A stretch of 64,000 bases of DNA from Gammaproteobacteria bacterium (GTDB taxonomy: Bacteria; Pseudomonadota; Gammaproteobacteria; Xanthomonadales; SZUA-36). Below are positions 7,000-15,489 of the stretch, piece after piece. Made by a program: the position numbers and the translations under genes. Each line of letters begins with the position of its first letter. Position 1 is the stretch's first letter. Location of the stretch: assembly GCA_030428105.1 (NCBI GenBank), contig JAUIBE010000007.1, positions 1 to 64,000 on the forward strand, given 5' to 3'. The notes below the pieces were generated by a model. The model worked only from the letters and a program-made list of their open reading frames with translations, was not told the origin of the DNA and ran no database searches.

Positions 7000-8793
7000 A
7001 TGGTGAAAAAGGGGTTGGATAGCTGGACGCTGAATAGCAGCCAAAGACTTTTGGCTTGCGTTCTTCTATTTCTCGCAAGCATTTGCCTGTACAGCCCCGC
7101 ATTCAAATACGAGTTTACAAAGTTCGACGACTATCAACTGATAGGCGAACACCCCCAGTTGTACGCCGATGGTTCCTTTGGCGAGCGATTGCAACAGATT
7201 GTTTACCGCGATTATCCAAGGGAAGAGCCACTCATAATCCGGGACATTACCTGGCTGATTGATAGTGAGCTATTCGGTTTCAATCGCCCTTTCGGCTACC
7301 ACTATTCAAACGTAATTCTGCATGCGATGGCCCTAGTGTTAGGGTTTCTGCTTGTGCTCAGGTTGAGCAACGCTGCTACAGCATTGGCTACTTCGGTCAT
7401 CTTGCTGGTGCTGGCAGTTCATGTCGAGCCAGTCGTTTGGATAATGGGCCGAAAAGATGTGCTTTCGGCGACACTGTGTTTGGCGAGCATCCTTTCTTTC
7501 CTGCGAATGCAAGACACACCCAGCAAGCAAGCCACAGTAACACTGTATATCGCCTCCTTACTCTTGGCTTGTTCCGCCTATCTATCGAAAATCAATTCGG
7601 TCATTTTGCCGGGGCTTATTTTCCTGGCCTCACTCGTCCATGAGCCTCAGTTCGAACGAACTGCCTTGCGCTCGAAAGCGATGCTTCGGCTGGTGCTGAA
7701 ACATCTAACACTGGTTGCACCGTTTCTACTGGCTGCTGTAGCGGCTTTTGTCTGGTATCGGTCCGCGGTAGCCGATTTCGGACTCCTCGATCGCGGCCTG
7801 AAGTATTCACCCGAACAGTTCCGCACGGTCTGGTTGCTGGTCAACCCACTTGTGCTCCTTGAGTACGTAAAGCTTGTCCTTGTCCCGTGGGACCTTGAGG
7901 CGTACTACACCTCTCCCTCCATTTATTCGAATTTTTCCGCCTTTGACAAAGTTGTATCCGCACTAGTGATCTTTATGACCCTGGTTTGGCTCACGGTCTT
8001 GTGGCAATTCAACCGTGCGGCTTCGTTGCTGTTCTTGGGGTTTCTTGTTGCTTTGCTGCCCTATGCCAACTGGGTGCACCTGGGGTTCTGGTATGCGAAT
8101 CGTTATGTATATTTTGCAAGCTTCTTCCTCGTCGCATCCATTGCTTGTGTCGTAGTGCAGATTTTCTCCCGGCCACAAAGTTCTTGGCTCAAGTGGGGAT
8201 CGGCTGTCGTTTTGTGCGTTGTGTTTACACACAACGTCATCTACAGAACCCAATACATTGATGTTTGGAAGAACGGAGAAACGCTTTGGGAACACGAGGT
8301 CTCATTGCCAAACCCATCCATTAACGACTTCAATAATTTAGCAGCCAACTACATAGGCAGGGCAGAAGAAAGCCGGGATGAATCTGAGCGAATGGCATGG
8401 CTCGCGAAAGCGGAAAAAGCTAACACCCGCGCCTTTGAGCTTGAGCTACAACCACACGAGATGGCCTGGTTGCCAGTAGCTCATTACAACCGAGGCCTTG
8501 TTTATGCATACTCCAACGCGCCGCTGGACACACAGTTGCGAGAGTTCCTTGTTGCTGCAACGACTTCGCGAGGATTTCACAGGGCGGAACGCAGCACAGG
8601 TGTTGTTTACTACCAAATGGCACAGGAAGCCGAGAGTTTGGAAGCTCAGCATAAACTCCTTGGAGAATCTATTTTCTGGTTCGCACAAAGTTTCAGCAGC
8701 CAAGGAAACACGATGAGCGTACGCTCAGAAAAACGTGCGCTAAGCGAACAGATCAAACGAGATTTTCCAAACTTCGGCGACCCCCAATTTTAA
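7000..8793 (+). CDS. GT-C membrane glycosyltransferase (TMTC/PMT-like)
   Basis: A 597-residue polytopic membrane protein with roughly ten hydrophobic segments. After the first segment comes FDDYQLIGEHPQL, a likely catalytic acidic pair in the first extracytoplasmic loop. The block GYHYSNVILHAMALVLGFLL and the later VEPVVWIMGRKDVLSA match the layout of TMTC/PMT-type transferases that use polyprenyl-phosphate sugars. The C-terminal 150 residues (from about NDFNNLAANY) are soluble and helical, TPR-like. The next gene encodes a DPM1-like synthase that could make its lipid-linked donor. The start at 7000 is not certain: an AGGAG lies 17 bases upstream. Function as a specific transferase is inferred. 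Confidence 0.72.
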   Translation: MVKKGLDSWTLNSSQRLLACVLLFLASICLYSPAFKYEFTKFDDYQLIGEHPQLYADGSFGERLQQIVYRDYPREEPLIIRDITWLIDSELFGFNRPFGYHYSNVILHAMALVLGFLLVLRLSNAATALATSVILLVLAVHVEPVVWIMGRKDVLSATLCLASILSFLRMQDTPSKQATVTLYIASLLLACSAYLSKINSVILPGLIFLASLVHEPQFERTALRSKAMLRLVLKHLTLVAPFLLAAVAAFVWYRSAVADFGLLDRGLKYSPEQFRTVWLLVNPLVLLEYVKLVLVPWDLEAYYTSPSIYSNFSAFDKVVSALVIFMTLVWLTVLWQFNRAASLLFLGFLVALLPYANWVHLGFWYANRYVYFASFFLVASIACVVVQIFSRPQSSWLKWGSAVVLCVVFTHNVIYRTQYIDVWKNGETLWEHEVSLPNPSINDFNNLAANYIGRAEESRDESERMAWLAKAEKANTRAFELELQPHEMAWLPVAHYNRGLVYAYSNAPLDTQLREFLVAATTSRGFHRAERSTGVVYYQMAQEAESLEAQHKLLGESIFWFAQSFSSQGNTMSVRSEKRALSEQIKRDFPNFGDPQF

Positions 8794-8818
8794 GCTTTGA
8801 AAAACCAAGGAAAGCGCA

Positions 8819-9604
8819 ATGTGGCAGGGCCAAAAAGTCTCGGTAATTCTACCCACTTACAACGAGCGCGAATCCATAAGGCAGATGGTTCTGGACCTTG
8901 AAGCGATCGAGTATGTGGATGAGATTATTGTCGTAAACAACAATGCCGCAGAGGGCACCAGCGAGGAAGTAGCTGGCACAACGGCGGTGGAGCACTTCGA
9001 GACCATTCAAGGCTACGGTGCTGCGATCCAAAGAGGATTTAAAGAATCAAGTGGCGATCTGATTGCTCTTTTCGAACCGGACGGAACTTTCGTGGCACGC
9101 GACTTATTTAAGCTCCTGGCCTATAGCGAGGACTTTGACGTGGTCTACGGTAGCCGAACCGTTAAGGAATTCATTTGGCAGGGTGCGAACATGGGCATTT
9201 TCCTGAAGTGGGGAAACTATGCCGTCGCAAAACTAATGGAGTTCCTTTTCAACACAACCTCACTCACCGATGTTGGCTGCACCGTTCGTTGTATTAACCG
9301 AACCACGCTCAATGAGATTAGCCCGCACTTCACCGTGCAAGGCAGCTTTTTTGGCCCAGAAATGATGGTGCTCACAATCTTGCAAAAACACAGAGTGGTT
9401 CAAATTCCCGTCAACTACACAAAGCGTGTTGGCACTTCATCAGTGACTGGCAATCCAGTAAAAGCATTTGTACTTGGGCTTCAAATGATCTGGCTGGTTT
9501 TGCGATATCGAACTTTGAGCTGGGTATTTCCGGGAAAATTCCGCGGCGCGAACAACCTTCCCCAGGACCACCAAGACGCGCAAAGCGAGAGCAAACCGCA
9601 CTGA
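8819..9604 (+). CDS. GT2 glycosyltransferase, DPM1-like
   Basis: A 261-residue GT-A enzyme of the dolichyl/undecaprenyl-phosphate sugar synthase type. N-terminal VSVILPTYNERESIRQMV, then GYGAAIQRGFKESSGDLIAL and a metal/nucleotide site FEPDGTF. It lacks the C-terminal paired transmembrane helices of GtrB-type enzymes; a hydrophobic stretch near residue 220 may associate with the membrane. It probably charges a polyprenyl phosphate with a sugar for the GT-C protein encoded upstream. Its stop overlaps the start of the next gene (TGATG). Confidence 0.85.
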   Translation: MWQGQKVSVILPTYNERESIRQMVLDLEAIEYVDEIIVVNNNAAEGTSEEVAGTTAVEHFETIQGYGAAIQRGFKESSGDLIALFEPDGTFVARDLFKLLAYSEDFDVVYGSRTVKEFIWQGANMGIFLKWGNYAVAKLMEFLFNTTSLTDVGCTVRCINRTTLNEISPHFTVQGSFFGPEMMVLTILQKHRVVQIPVNYTKRVGTSSVTGNPVKAFVLGLQMIWLVLRYRTLSWVFPGKFRGANNLPQDHQDAQSESKPH

Positions 9605-10302
9605 TGCGTTTTTCGGCCGGACAGCGGCTAAGTGTTCTGATATTGACCGTGTTGGCGTTGGTGGTACTGGCGATTTGGCTTCCAGCCCAAGAGACTCTGG
9701 AGTTCATTCTTGAGTGGTCTGACTCACACCGCGCAAGCAGTGGTTGGCTTATTGGCGCAGGCCTTGTTGTTGCTGTTTTGTTGTTTCTGCCTGCGTCACC
9801 ATTCGTTTTGATGGCTGGTTTCTTCTTGGGGGTTTCTAAAGGCCTGGCGGTTGTATGGTTCGCTGGCGCTATCTCTTCCTCCCTTGCTTTTTGGTTGGGA
9901 CGCAGCCTTGCGCGACCGCTTATTGAACAAAAACTTGCGAAGCTACCCCCTGTCCTTGCCATCACCGACCGTCAAATAGAGAGGAATGGATTTCTCTTGT
10001 CGTTGCTGGCCCGTTCAGCGATTGTGCTGCCGTTCGGTCCGGTAAGTTACACACTAGGAATGAGCAAAGTCGGTTTTCGAGACTACTTCCTTGGTACAAA
10101 CCTGGGCGCCATCCCTTCGTACTTGCTAGTTATTTACATTGGAAGCGTTTCTCATGGCGTAGCACAGATGTCGACCGGCCAGATACCCGTTGGCAAAAGG
10201 GAAATACTATTTGCTGTAGTGGGACTCGCCTCAGTGCTAACTCTTGTAGTGGTGATCGCGCGCCGCGCACTTCGCGAGTTGACTGACTCAGAGAAGCAAT
10301 AG
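9604..10302 (+). CDS. TVP38/TMEM64 (VTT domain) membrane protein
   Basis: A 232-residue inner-membrane protein with several hydrophobic segments. The VTT-domain core is visible as FLPASPFVLMAGFFLG, FWLGRSLARP and RSAIVLPFGPVSYTLGMSKV. Family members of the DedA/VTT clan have been linked to lipid scrambling or undecaprenyl-phosphate recycling. The overlap with the DPM1-like gene suggests that it moves or recycles the lipid carrier for the three-gene module; this is inferred from context. It converges on the ATP-grasp gene with only three bases between them. Confidence 0.85.
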   Translation: MRFSAGQRLSVLILTVLALVVLAIWLPAQETLEFILEWSDSHRASSGWLIGAGLVVAVLLFLPASPFVLMAGFFLGVSKGLAVVWFAGAISSSLAFWLGRSLARPLIEQKLAKLPPVLAITDRQIERNGFLLSLLARSAIVLPFGPVSYTLGMSKVGFRDYFLGTNLGAIPSYLLVIYIGSVSHGVAQMSTGQIPVGKREILFAVVGLASVLTLVVVIARRALRELTDSEKQ

Positions 10303-10305
10303 TAA

Positions 10306-11187
10306 CTAGGCGGCGTACCACTGATCCACTGCCTGGGCAAAGCGCTCAGAAATCCCCTCCTCCATGCGCAAATAAAGCCCCGGCTCAATCAACTCGGCCT
10401 CCATCAGGAGGAACTCATCGTGGGCGTCGCGAATCAGGTCGATGCGCGCATACAGCAGGGTCTCGGAAGCCACCGCGTTCACCGCCGCCATCGCCTGGTC
10501 GGCGCGCTCGCGCAGCAGGCCGGTGGCTTCAATGGAGGCCAGCGACGAGCCATGTTCTTCCTGGCAAAGGAACTCCCCGGCCCTGGGGGTTTTGAGGATG
10601 GCATGGGAATACTCGCCGTTGAAGTAGAACACCGAGTACTCGCCCTCGGAAAGGATGCTGGACAGGAACGGCTGCACCATGAACGCGCGGCCATCGTGGC
10701 GACCGGCAACGTGCCGCAGGTGCGCAGCTTCCGCCCCACGCGCCACGCGGTAGGCATCATCGCCATTGGCGCCAATCACGGGCTTGATCACCACCTCGTC
10801 GGTATCCAGCGCCTGCAGGTAGCCGGCGAAATCGTCGGGGCCCACGGCGTCGCCCCACAAGGTGGGCACAATCGGCACTCCCTTGGATTCCAGCTCACGC
10901 AGGTAAGTTTTCTCCAGGTTCCAGCGCACGATATCCAGCGGGTTGCCCAGCCGAGCGGGGCCGCGATCGATGGCCTCGAGCACCGCCATGAACGCCGACG
11001 CATCGTCCTGGTAATCCCACGGCGAGCGGATGACCACCGCATCGAACTCTGCCCACGGCACCTCGGTTTGCCGCCACGGCATATCGGAAACCTGCCAGCC
11101 CAGCTTGGCCAGGGGCGCGTGGGCCAGGGCATCGTCGATGAAGAAGCCGCCGGGTTCGTCGAGGGTTAGGAAGGCGCAGGTTTTCAC
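10306..11187 (-). CDS. ATP-grasp domain protein
   Basis: A 293-residue ATP-grasp enzyme resembling the RimK/glutathione-synthetase/DcsG set. Recognisable parts are VVIRSPWDYQDD near residue 50, LEKTYLRELESKGVPIVPT, the nucleotide-binding VVIKPVIGANGDDAYRV, and the metal-site region MEAELIEPGLYLRMEEG at the C-terminus. Such enzymes join a carboxylate to an amine or thiol using ATP; the substrates cannot be told. Its base composition is GC-rich like the chromosomal background, although AT-richer transferred-looking genes lie on both sides. Confidence 0.85.
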   Translation of the reverse strand: MKTCAFLTLDEPGGFFIDDALAHAPLAKLGWQVSDMPWRQTEVPWAEFDAVVIRSPWDYQDDASAFMAVLEAIDRGPARLGNPLDIVRWNLEKTYLRELESKGVPIVPTLWGDAVGPDDFAGYLQALDTDEVVIKPVIGANGDDAYRVARGAEAAHLRHVAGRHDGRAFMVQPFLSSILSEGEYSVFYFNGEYSHAILKTPRAGEFLCQEEHGSSLASIEATGLLRERADQAMAAVNAVASETLLYARIDLIRDAHDEFLLMEAELIEPGLYLRMEEGISERFAQAVDQWYAA

Positions 11188-11248
11188 GAGATTGCAGAAC
11201 TCAGATTCATCTATTGGACCGGCAAGTACTTTAAACTAAGGCATCACC

Positions 11249-12157
11249 GTGGATAATGTGGGCACGGGGCGCGGAAAGACAATGGGGAAGCCGAAGGAAA
11301 CGATGGATCGTCCGCTGAAGGAAACCGTCTACACACCTGACTCCGAACTGCTCAGTTTTGGCCGGCTGATACGCAACATGGGCAGTGACCTCTTTGCTTC
11401 CAGAGAATTGGCCTGGCGGCTTCTCGTTCGAAACATAAGCGCACAGTACCGCCAGTCTTTGCTTGGCTATGCTTGGGCCTTTATTCCCCCGATACTCACC
11501 ACACTGATTTGGGTTTTCCTACAATCGCAGCGGGTTTTCAATATCGCCGATACGGGAATGCCATATCCTGTTTTTGTCCTGAGCGGCACCATTTTGTGGC
11601 AAACGTTCACCGAGGCCCTGAATAGCCCGCTGCAAATGGTGAACGAGAACAAGTCCATGCTGACCAAGATCAATTTTCCGAGAGAAGCATTGGTTTTAGC
11701 AGGCGCAGGACAGGTCTTATTCAATCTCTTGATTCGCGTTGTATTGTTAGGAATCATCATGATGTGGTTTAAGCTACCTTTGCACGCCAGCTTACTACTT
11801 GTCCCAGTAGGAATTCTTACGCTGGTTGGTTTTGGCTTAGCTTTGGGTCTATTGCTAACTCCCCTGGGCATGCTCTACCAGGACGTCGGGAGAGCATTGG
11901 GTTTTGTCACCCAAGCTTTCTTTTTTCTAACTCCGATCATCTATCCGGTTCCTCAAGCTAACTGGGCAGAATTGCTGATAAAGCTCAACCCAGTGACTCC
12001 TTTGCTACAAACCACCCGAGACTGGCTAATTGTCGGTGAGGCCAGCCTATTGCCCGCCTTCTTACTCGTGTCGAGTATTTCAACTATCTTGCTTCTTATT
12101 GGTTGGCTAATGTATCGCATCGCCATGCCACACCTAGTCACTCGCATGAATGCCTAA
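11249..12157 (+). CDS. wzm: polysaccharide ABC transporter permease (Wzm type)
   Basis: An ABC-2-type permease of up to 302 residues for O-antigen or capsule export. Typical stretches are RLLVRNISAQYRQSLLGYAW before the first membrane helix, then FVLSGTILWQTFTEALN, and FFLTPIIYPVPQANW between late helices; six membrane segments are expected. The frame opens with GTG at 11249, but ATGs at 11282 and 11303 with purine-rich sequence upstream are equally good starts. It pairs with the Wzt ATPase six bases downstream to move a finished polysaccharide on its lipid carrier across the inner membrane. Confidence 0.88.
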   Translation: MDNVGTGRGKTMGKPKETMDRPLKETVYTPDSELLSFGRLIRNMGSDLFASRELAWRLLVRNISAQYRQSLLGYAWAFIPPILTTLIWVFLQSQRVFNIADTGMPYPVFVLSGTILWQTFTEALNSPLQMVNENKSMLTKINFPREALVLAGAGQVLFNLLIRVVLLGIIMMWFKLPLHASLLLVPVGILTLVGFGLALGLLLTPLGMLYQDVGRALGFVTQAFFFLTPIIYPVPQANWAELLIKLNPVTPLLQTTRDWLIVGEASLLPAFLLVSSISTILLLIGWLMYRIAMPHLVTRMNA

Positions 12158-12163
12158 CCTTCG

Positions 12164-13426
12164 ATGAGTAACCATGTTCTAGTCAATGTCGAGCGAGTAT
12201 CCAAAAAGTATTGCCGCTCGTTAAAGCGCTCACTTTGGTACGGCGTACAAGATGTCTCCAGAGAATTTCTCGGCCGGAAGGCTCATCACAACGGCCTTCG
12301 AAAAGAGGAATTCTGGGCAGTCAACGACGTGTCGTTTGAACTCAAGCGCGGTGAATGTCTGGGTCTTATTGGTCCGAACGGTGCAGGCAAGAGCACTTTA
12401 TTGAAGATGCTTAATGGGCTTGTCAAACCAGATAAGGGGAGGATCGAAATACGCGGCAAGGTCGGTGCGCTGATCGAACTGGGAGCAGGATTCAACCCTA
12501 TCCTGACTGCCCGTGAAAACATTTTTGTCAACGGCACTGTATTGGGATTTAAGAAGAGGGAAATTGAGTTTAAATTCGAAGAGATAGTCGCTTTCTCGGG
12601 CATCGATAAGTTTGTTGACACACCGGTTCAAAACTTTAGCTCCGGAATGAGGGTGCGTCTGGGTTTTGCGGTAGCCGCCATGCTAGAACCGCACGTCCTT
12701 CTTATAGATGAAGTGCTTGCTGTCGGTGATGCTAGATTCCGCATGAAGTGCTACGAACACCTAATAAAACTAAAGGATAAGGGGACGGCGATAATCGTCG
12801 TGTCACACGCTGTGAACCACTTATCTCGAATCACCAGGGACTGTATGGTTCTGAATGCAGGGCGAAATCTTTTTTGCGGGGAGATATCCACTGCTATCAG
12901 CATGTATGAAGAACAGTTGCTTGGGGATTCGTTAGGTTCGGGTGATATCACTGACACCAGTGCATCGATTCATTCGGTGACGGTTTTCAATCGTAAGGGA
13001 GAAGCATGCCGAGAATTTACCACTGGCGAAACTGTACATTTTGAAATCATCTGTAAATCGAAAGACTTGATTCGGGGCGCAAGGCTAATAGTGTCGGTTG
13101 AATCGCCAACCTTGGGAATTCTGGGTTCATTCTCCACACCATATTCCAAGTTCTGTTTTGATGTCACTCCACCAGAAATCAAAGTCAAGCTGACACTACC
13201 AAGCCTCCCTCTCTTGGTTGGCACTTATTTCTTAAACATTAGTTTGTACGGCCCAGGGGAGACCGATTACGTCACAAGAAGCGCCCCGGCCACTTCATTT
13301 TCCATACTTGGCCCGCCAACAAACGAATTTGGGTATGGTCTTTCCAACTCAATCGCCTTTGAGCATGCTTGGAAACTTGTCAAAAACAATCCTTTAGTTA
13401 GCTGCTCCGTCGAGCGCAATACATGA
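12164..13426 (+). CDS. wzt: polysaccharide ABC transporter ATPase with C-terminal recognition domain (Wzt type)
   Basis: A 420-residue ATPase. Walker A is GPNGAGKST (about 70-78), the signature region FSSGMRVRLGFAVA and Walker B VLLIDEVLAVGD. The last 150 or so residues (from about 255) form an extra beta-rich domain like that of Wzt proteins, which in E. coli O8/O9a recognise the modified non-reducing end of the glycan before export. The neighbouring sulfotransferase and methyltransferase are candidates for making that end group (inference). The stop overlaps the sulfotransferase start (ATGA), so the two are translationally coupled. Confidence 0.92.
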   Translation: MSNHVLVNVERVSKKYCRSLKRSLWYGVQDVSREFLGRKAHHNGLRKEEFWAVNDVSFELKRGECLGLIGPNGAGKSTLLKMLNGLVKPDKGRIEIRGKVGALIELGAGFNPILTARENIFVNGTVLGFKKREIEFKFEEIVAFSGIDKFVDTPVQNFSSGMRVRLGFAVAAMLEPHVLLIDEVLAVGDARFRMKCYEHLIKLKDKGTAIIVVSHAVNHLSRITRDCMVLNAGRNLFCGEISTAISMYEEQLLGDSLGSGDITDTSASIHSVTVFNRKGEACREFTTGETVHFEIICKSKDLIRGARLIVSVESPTLGILGSFSTPYSKFCFDVTPPEIKVKLTLPSLPLLVGTYFLNISLYGPGETDYVTRSAPATSFSILGPPTNEFGYGLSNSIAFEHAWKLVKNNPLVSCSVERNT

Positions 13427-14424
13427 AGTTTTTTGTGAACAAATTCAAAAACAAATTCGGCGACAAAAACTCGCCTGAAGGTCAATGCTTTATAATCTCA
13501 GCACCCCGTTCCGGGTCAACTTGGCTTCAAACCGCACTAAATTCTCATCCTGATGTGTTTTGCACTGAACAGCGTCTATTCGGCAATTTTTTTGAGCTAT
13601 GGCCTGACAACGGAGAGTCCTATTCTCCAAGAATCACATTGGACAAATACGTCAATCTGATCGCTGGACACTATCGATTGGATGCGCTGAGTGTCAGCCA
13701 GGAAAAGTTTGAATTTGAGCTGACCAAATCTTTCTTATGTTCCTTGATGCAAATTGCGCGCAATGCCTCAGGGAAAAAATTCATAGCCGACAAAGTTACG
13801 CCATACCTAAACACCGCGAGCATAGTCGCCGATTCAATTGCTCGCTACTTTCCCGAAGCAAAAATCGTTTTCCTGATTCGCGACGGGCGGGACGTCTTAA
13901 CAAGTGGAGTTTTCGACTGGATGGAGAGATCTGACCGTGGCAGAGACAGACATCGGTACTTTGTCGAAGGGGCCCAAGGAATCGAAATCACGCGTTTTTT
14001 CGACAATAGCGATATTGAAACCTGGTGCGGATACTGGAGCGAGGCACTGCGAGTCATCAGACGCCTTAACTGCAAAACTCACGTCGTGAGGTACGAATCC
14101 ATGAAAGTCAATCAGGGAGAAGAACTGAAAAAACTTTTTGATTTTATGAATCTAAACGACTGCGAGAGCCTGATTTCAAGATGTATCAGAAACTCTTCAT
14201 TCGAGAAGATGAGCAAAGGTCGAAAAGCAGGGGAAATGGTGGCGACTGCGAAGGTTCGAAAAGGAGTTTCAGGTGACTGGAAAAATTTTTTTACCGAAAC
14301 TGATGCCAAAGAATTCATCCATCATTCTGGGAACACCCTGATCGAGTGGGGGTATGAAACGGATCATGGCTGGATCACACAACTACCCAAACATCTAAGT
14401 CTTGGAAGGACTAGTTTTGACTAG
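13423..14424 (+). CDS. PAPS-dependent sulfotransferase
   Basis: A 333-residue sulfotransferase. The 5-prime-phosphosulfate loop is ISAPRSGSTWLQT (about 25-37) and the 3-prime-phosphate region IVFLIRDGRDVLTSG (about 148-162). The enzyme would move sulfate from PAPS to a hydroxyl, most likely on the surface glycan made by this locus. It overlaps wzt by four bases. AT-rich codon use here (21 G+C in the 60 bases 13441-13500) contrasts with the flanking chromosome and suggests acquisition from elsewhere. Confidence 0.88.
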   Translation: MKFFVNKFKNKFGDKNSPEGQCFIISAPRSGSTWLQTALNSHPDVFCTEQRLFGNFFELWPDNGESYSPRITLDKYVNLIAGHYRLDALSVSQEKFEFELTKSFLCSLMQIARNASGKKFIADKVTPYLNTASIVADSIARYFPEAKIVFLIRDGRDVLTSGVFDWMERSDRGRDRHRYFVEGAQGIEITRFFDNSDIETWCGYWSEALRVIRRLNCKTHVVRYESMKVNQGEELKKLFDFMNLNDCESLISRCIRNSSFEKMSKGRKAGEMVATAKVRKGVSGDWKNFFTETDAKEFIHHSGNTLIEWGYETDHGWITQLPKHLSLGRTSFD

Positions 14425-14461
14425 TAGGAAACATGTTCAGAGTAAACCAAAGTAACAGCAA

Positions 14462-15436
14462 TTGCCGGCCGCAGTGATTTTCAACTATCAGAAAGTACCG
14501 CTGATAAAAGTTCCTTGTGATCTGTGCGGAAGTCTGAATCACTCAGAGCTATTTGTAGGTGATCGATATGACATGGGAATAAGAACAGTAATCTGTCAGG
14601 GATGTGCCTTAATATTTACAAACCCAAGACCAGACAGGGCCACGATCGAAAAGTTCTACTCCTGTCACTACCGTAAGTTTTACGAGTCTTCCGAATATCC
14701 TGATCACGAATATATTGAGAGTGGCGAATTCGAATTCCGTGCAGAAGTTGTCTACTCTCACTTGAAGCCATTCTTGTCTGAGCTTGAAAAGGCCAAAAAA
14801 CCTATCCGAGTTCTTGACGTAGGTTGTAGCGAAGGCTCAATCCTGAGAAAGTTAAACCGAACTTACCCCAAGCTGTTAGATTCTCATGGTATCGAACCTT
14901 CCCCAGCTTTCTCTGACTTCGCGAGAAGCTATTCAGGCGCAAATATCTTCACCGGCTCCCTTGAAGCTTTCTTGAGCCAACCAGATCGTCCCAATTCATT
15001 TGACTTAATTATTCTCAATCATGTTCTAGAACACTTTGAGAAACCTTCAGAGCAGTTGAATATGCTCCATGATTGCCTAGCCGACGACGGGCTGATTTTC
15101 ATTGAAGTTCCAAACATACTCGGAAACTGGGCAGGGAAAGCAATGATTCACATCGCCCACCTATATCAATTCTCCGAGCATACTTTAAAAATAATTCTAT
15201 CGAAGTGTGGGTTTCGGCCAGTCATGATTTCAACCAAAGGCAACCACTTACACCCTTGGGCAATGGCGTGTGTAGCAACAAAAACCAAGCCAGAAAACAA
15301 TCCAAAATTCGATCCAGAAACGGCAGCCCTCCACGAGCAGCTGGTAAAGGAAAAGTTTACAACGAACGCTGGTAACCCGAAGCCATCATTTCTTGGTCGC
15401 TTCTGGAATCGACTTCGCCACGTGGGCCCGGGCTAG
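14462..15436 (+). CDS. SAM-dependent methyltransferase with zinc ribbon
   Basis: A 324-residue class I methyltransferase. An N-terminal four-cysteine site (Cys19, Cys22, Cys45, Cys48 in PCDLCGS and ICQGCALIF) resembles the zinc-binding head of sugar methyltransferases. The SAM loop is RVLDVGCSEGSIL and the post-I motif LIILNHVLEHFEKP. The likely start is TTG at 14462; GTG at 14474 is an alternative. Sugar C- or O-methylation in the glycan pathway is inferred from position. Confidence 0.85.
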   Translation: MPAAVIFNYQKVPLIKVPCDLCGSLNHSELFVGDRYDMGIRTVICQGCALIFTNPRPDRATIEKFYSCHYRKFYESSEYPDHEYIESGEFEFRAEVVYSHLKPFLSELEKAKKPIRVLDVGCSEGSILRKLNRTYPKLLDSHGIEPSPAFSDFARSYSGANIFTGSLEAFLSQPDRPNSFDLIILNHVLEHFEKPSEQLNMLHDCLADDGLIFIEVPNILGNWAGKAMIHIAHLYQFSEHTLKIILSKCGFRPVMISTKGNHLHPWAMACVATKTKPENNPKFDPETAALHEQLVKEKFTTNAGNPKPSFLGRFWNRLRHVGPG

Positions 15437-15489
15437 GCCACAAGTAGTTTTGCCGCATTCTGAGTGAAACTATTACTCTTGACTCTTGG

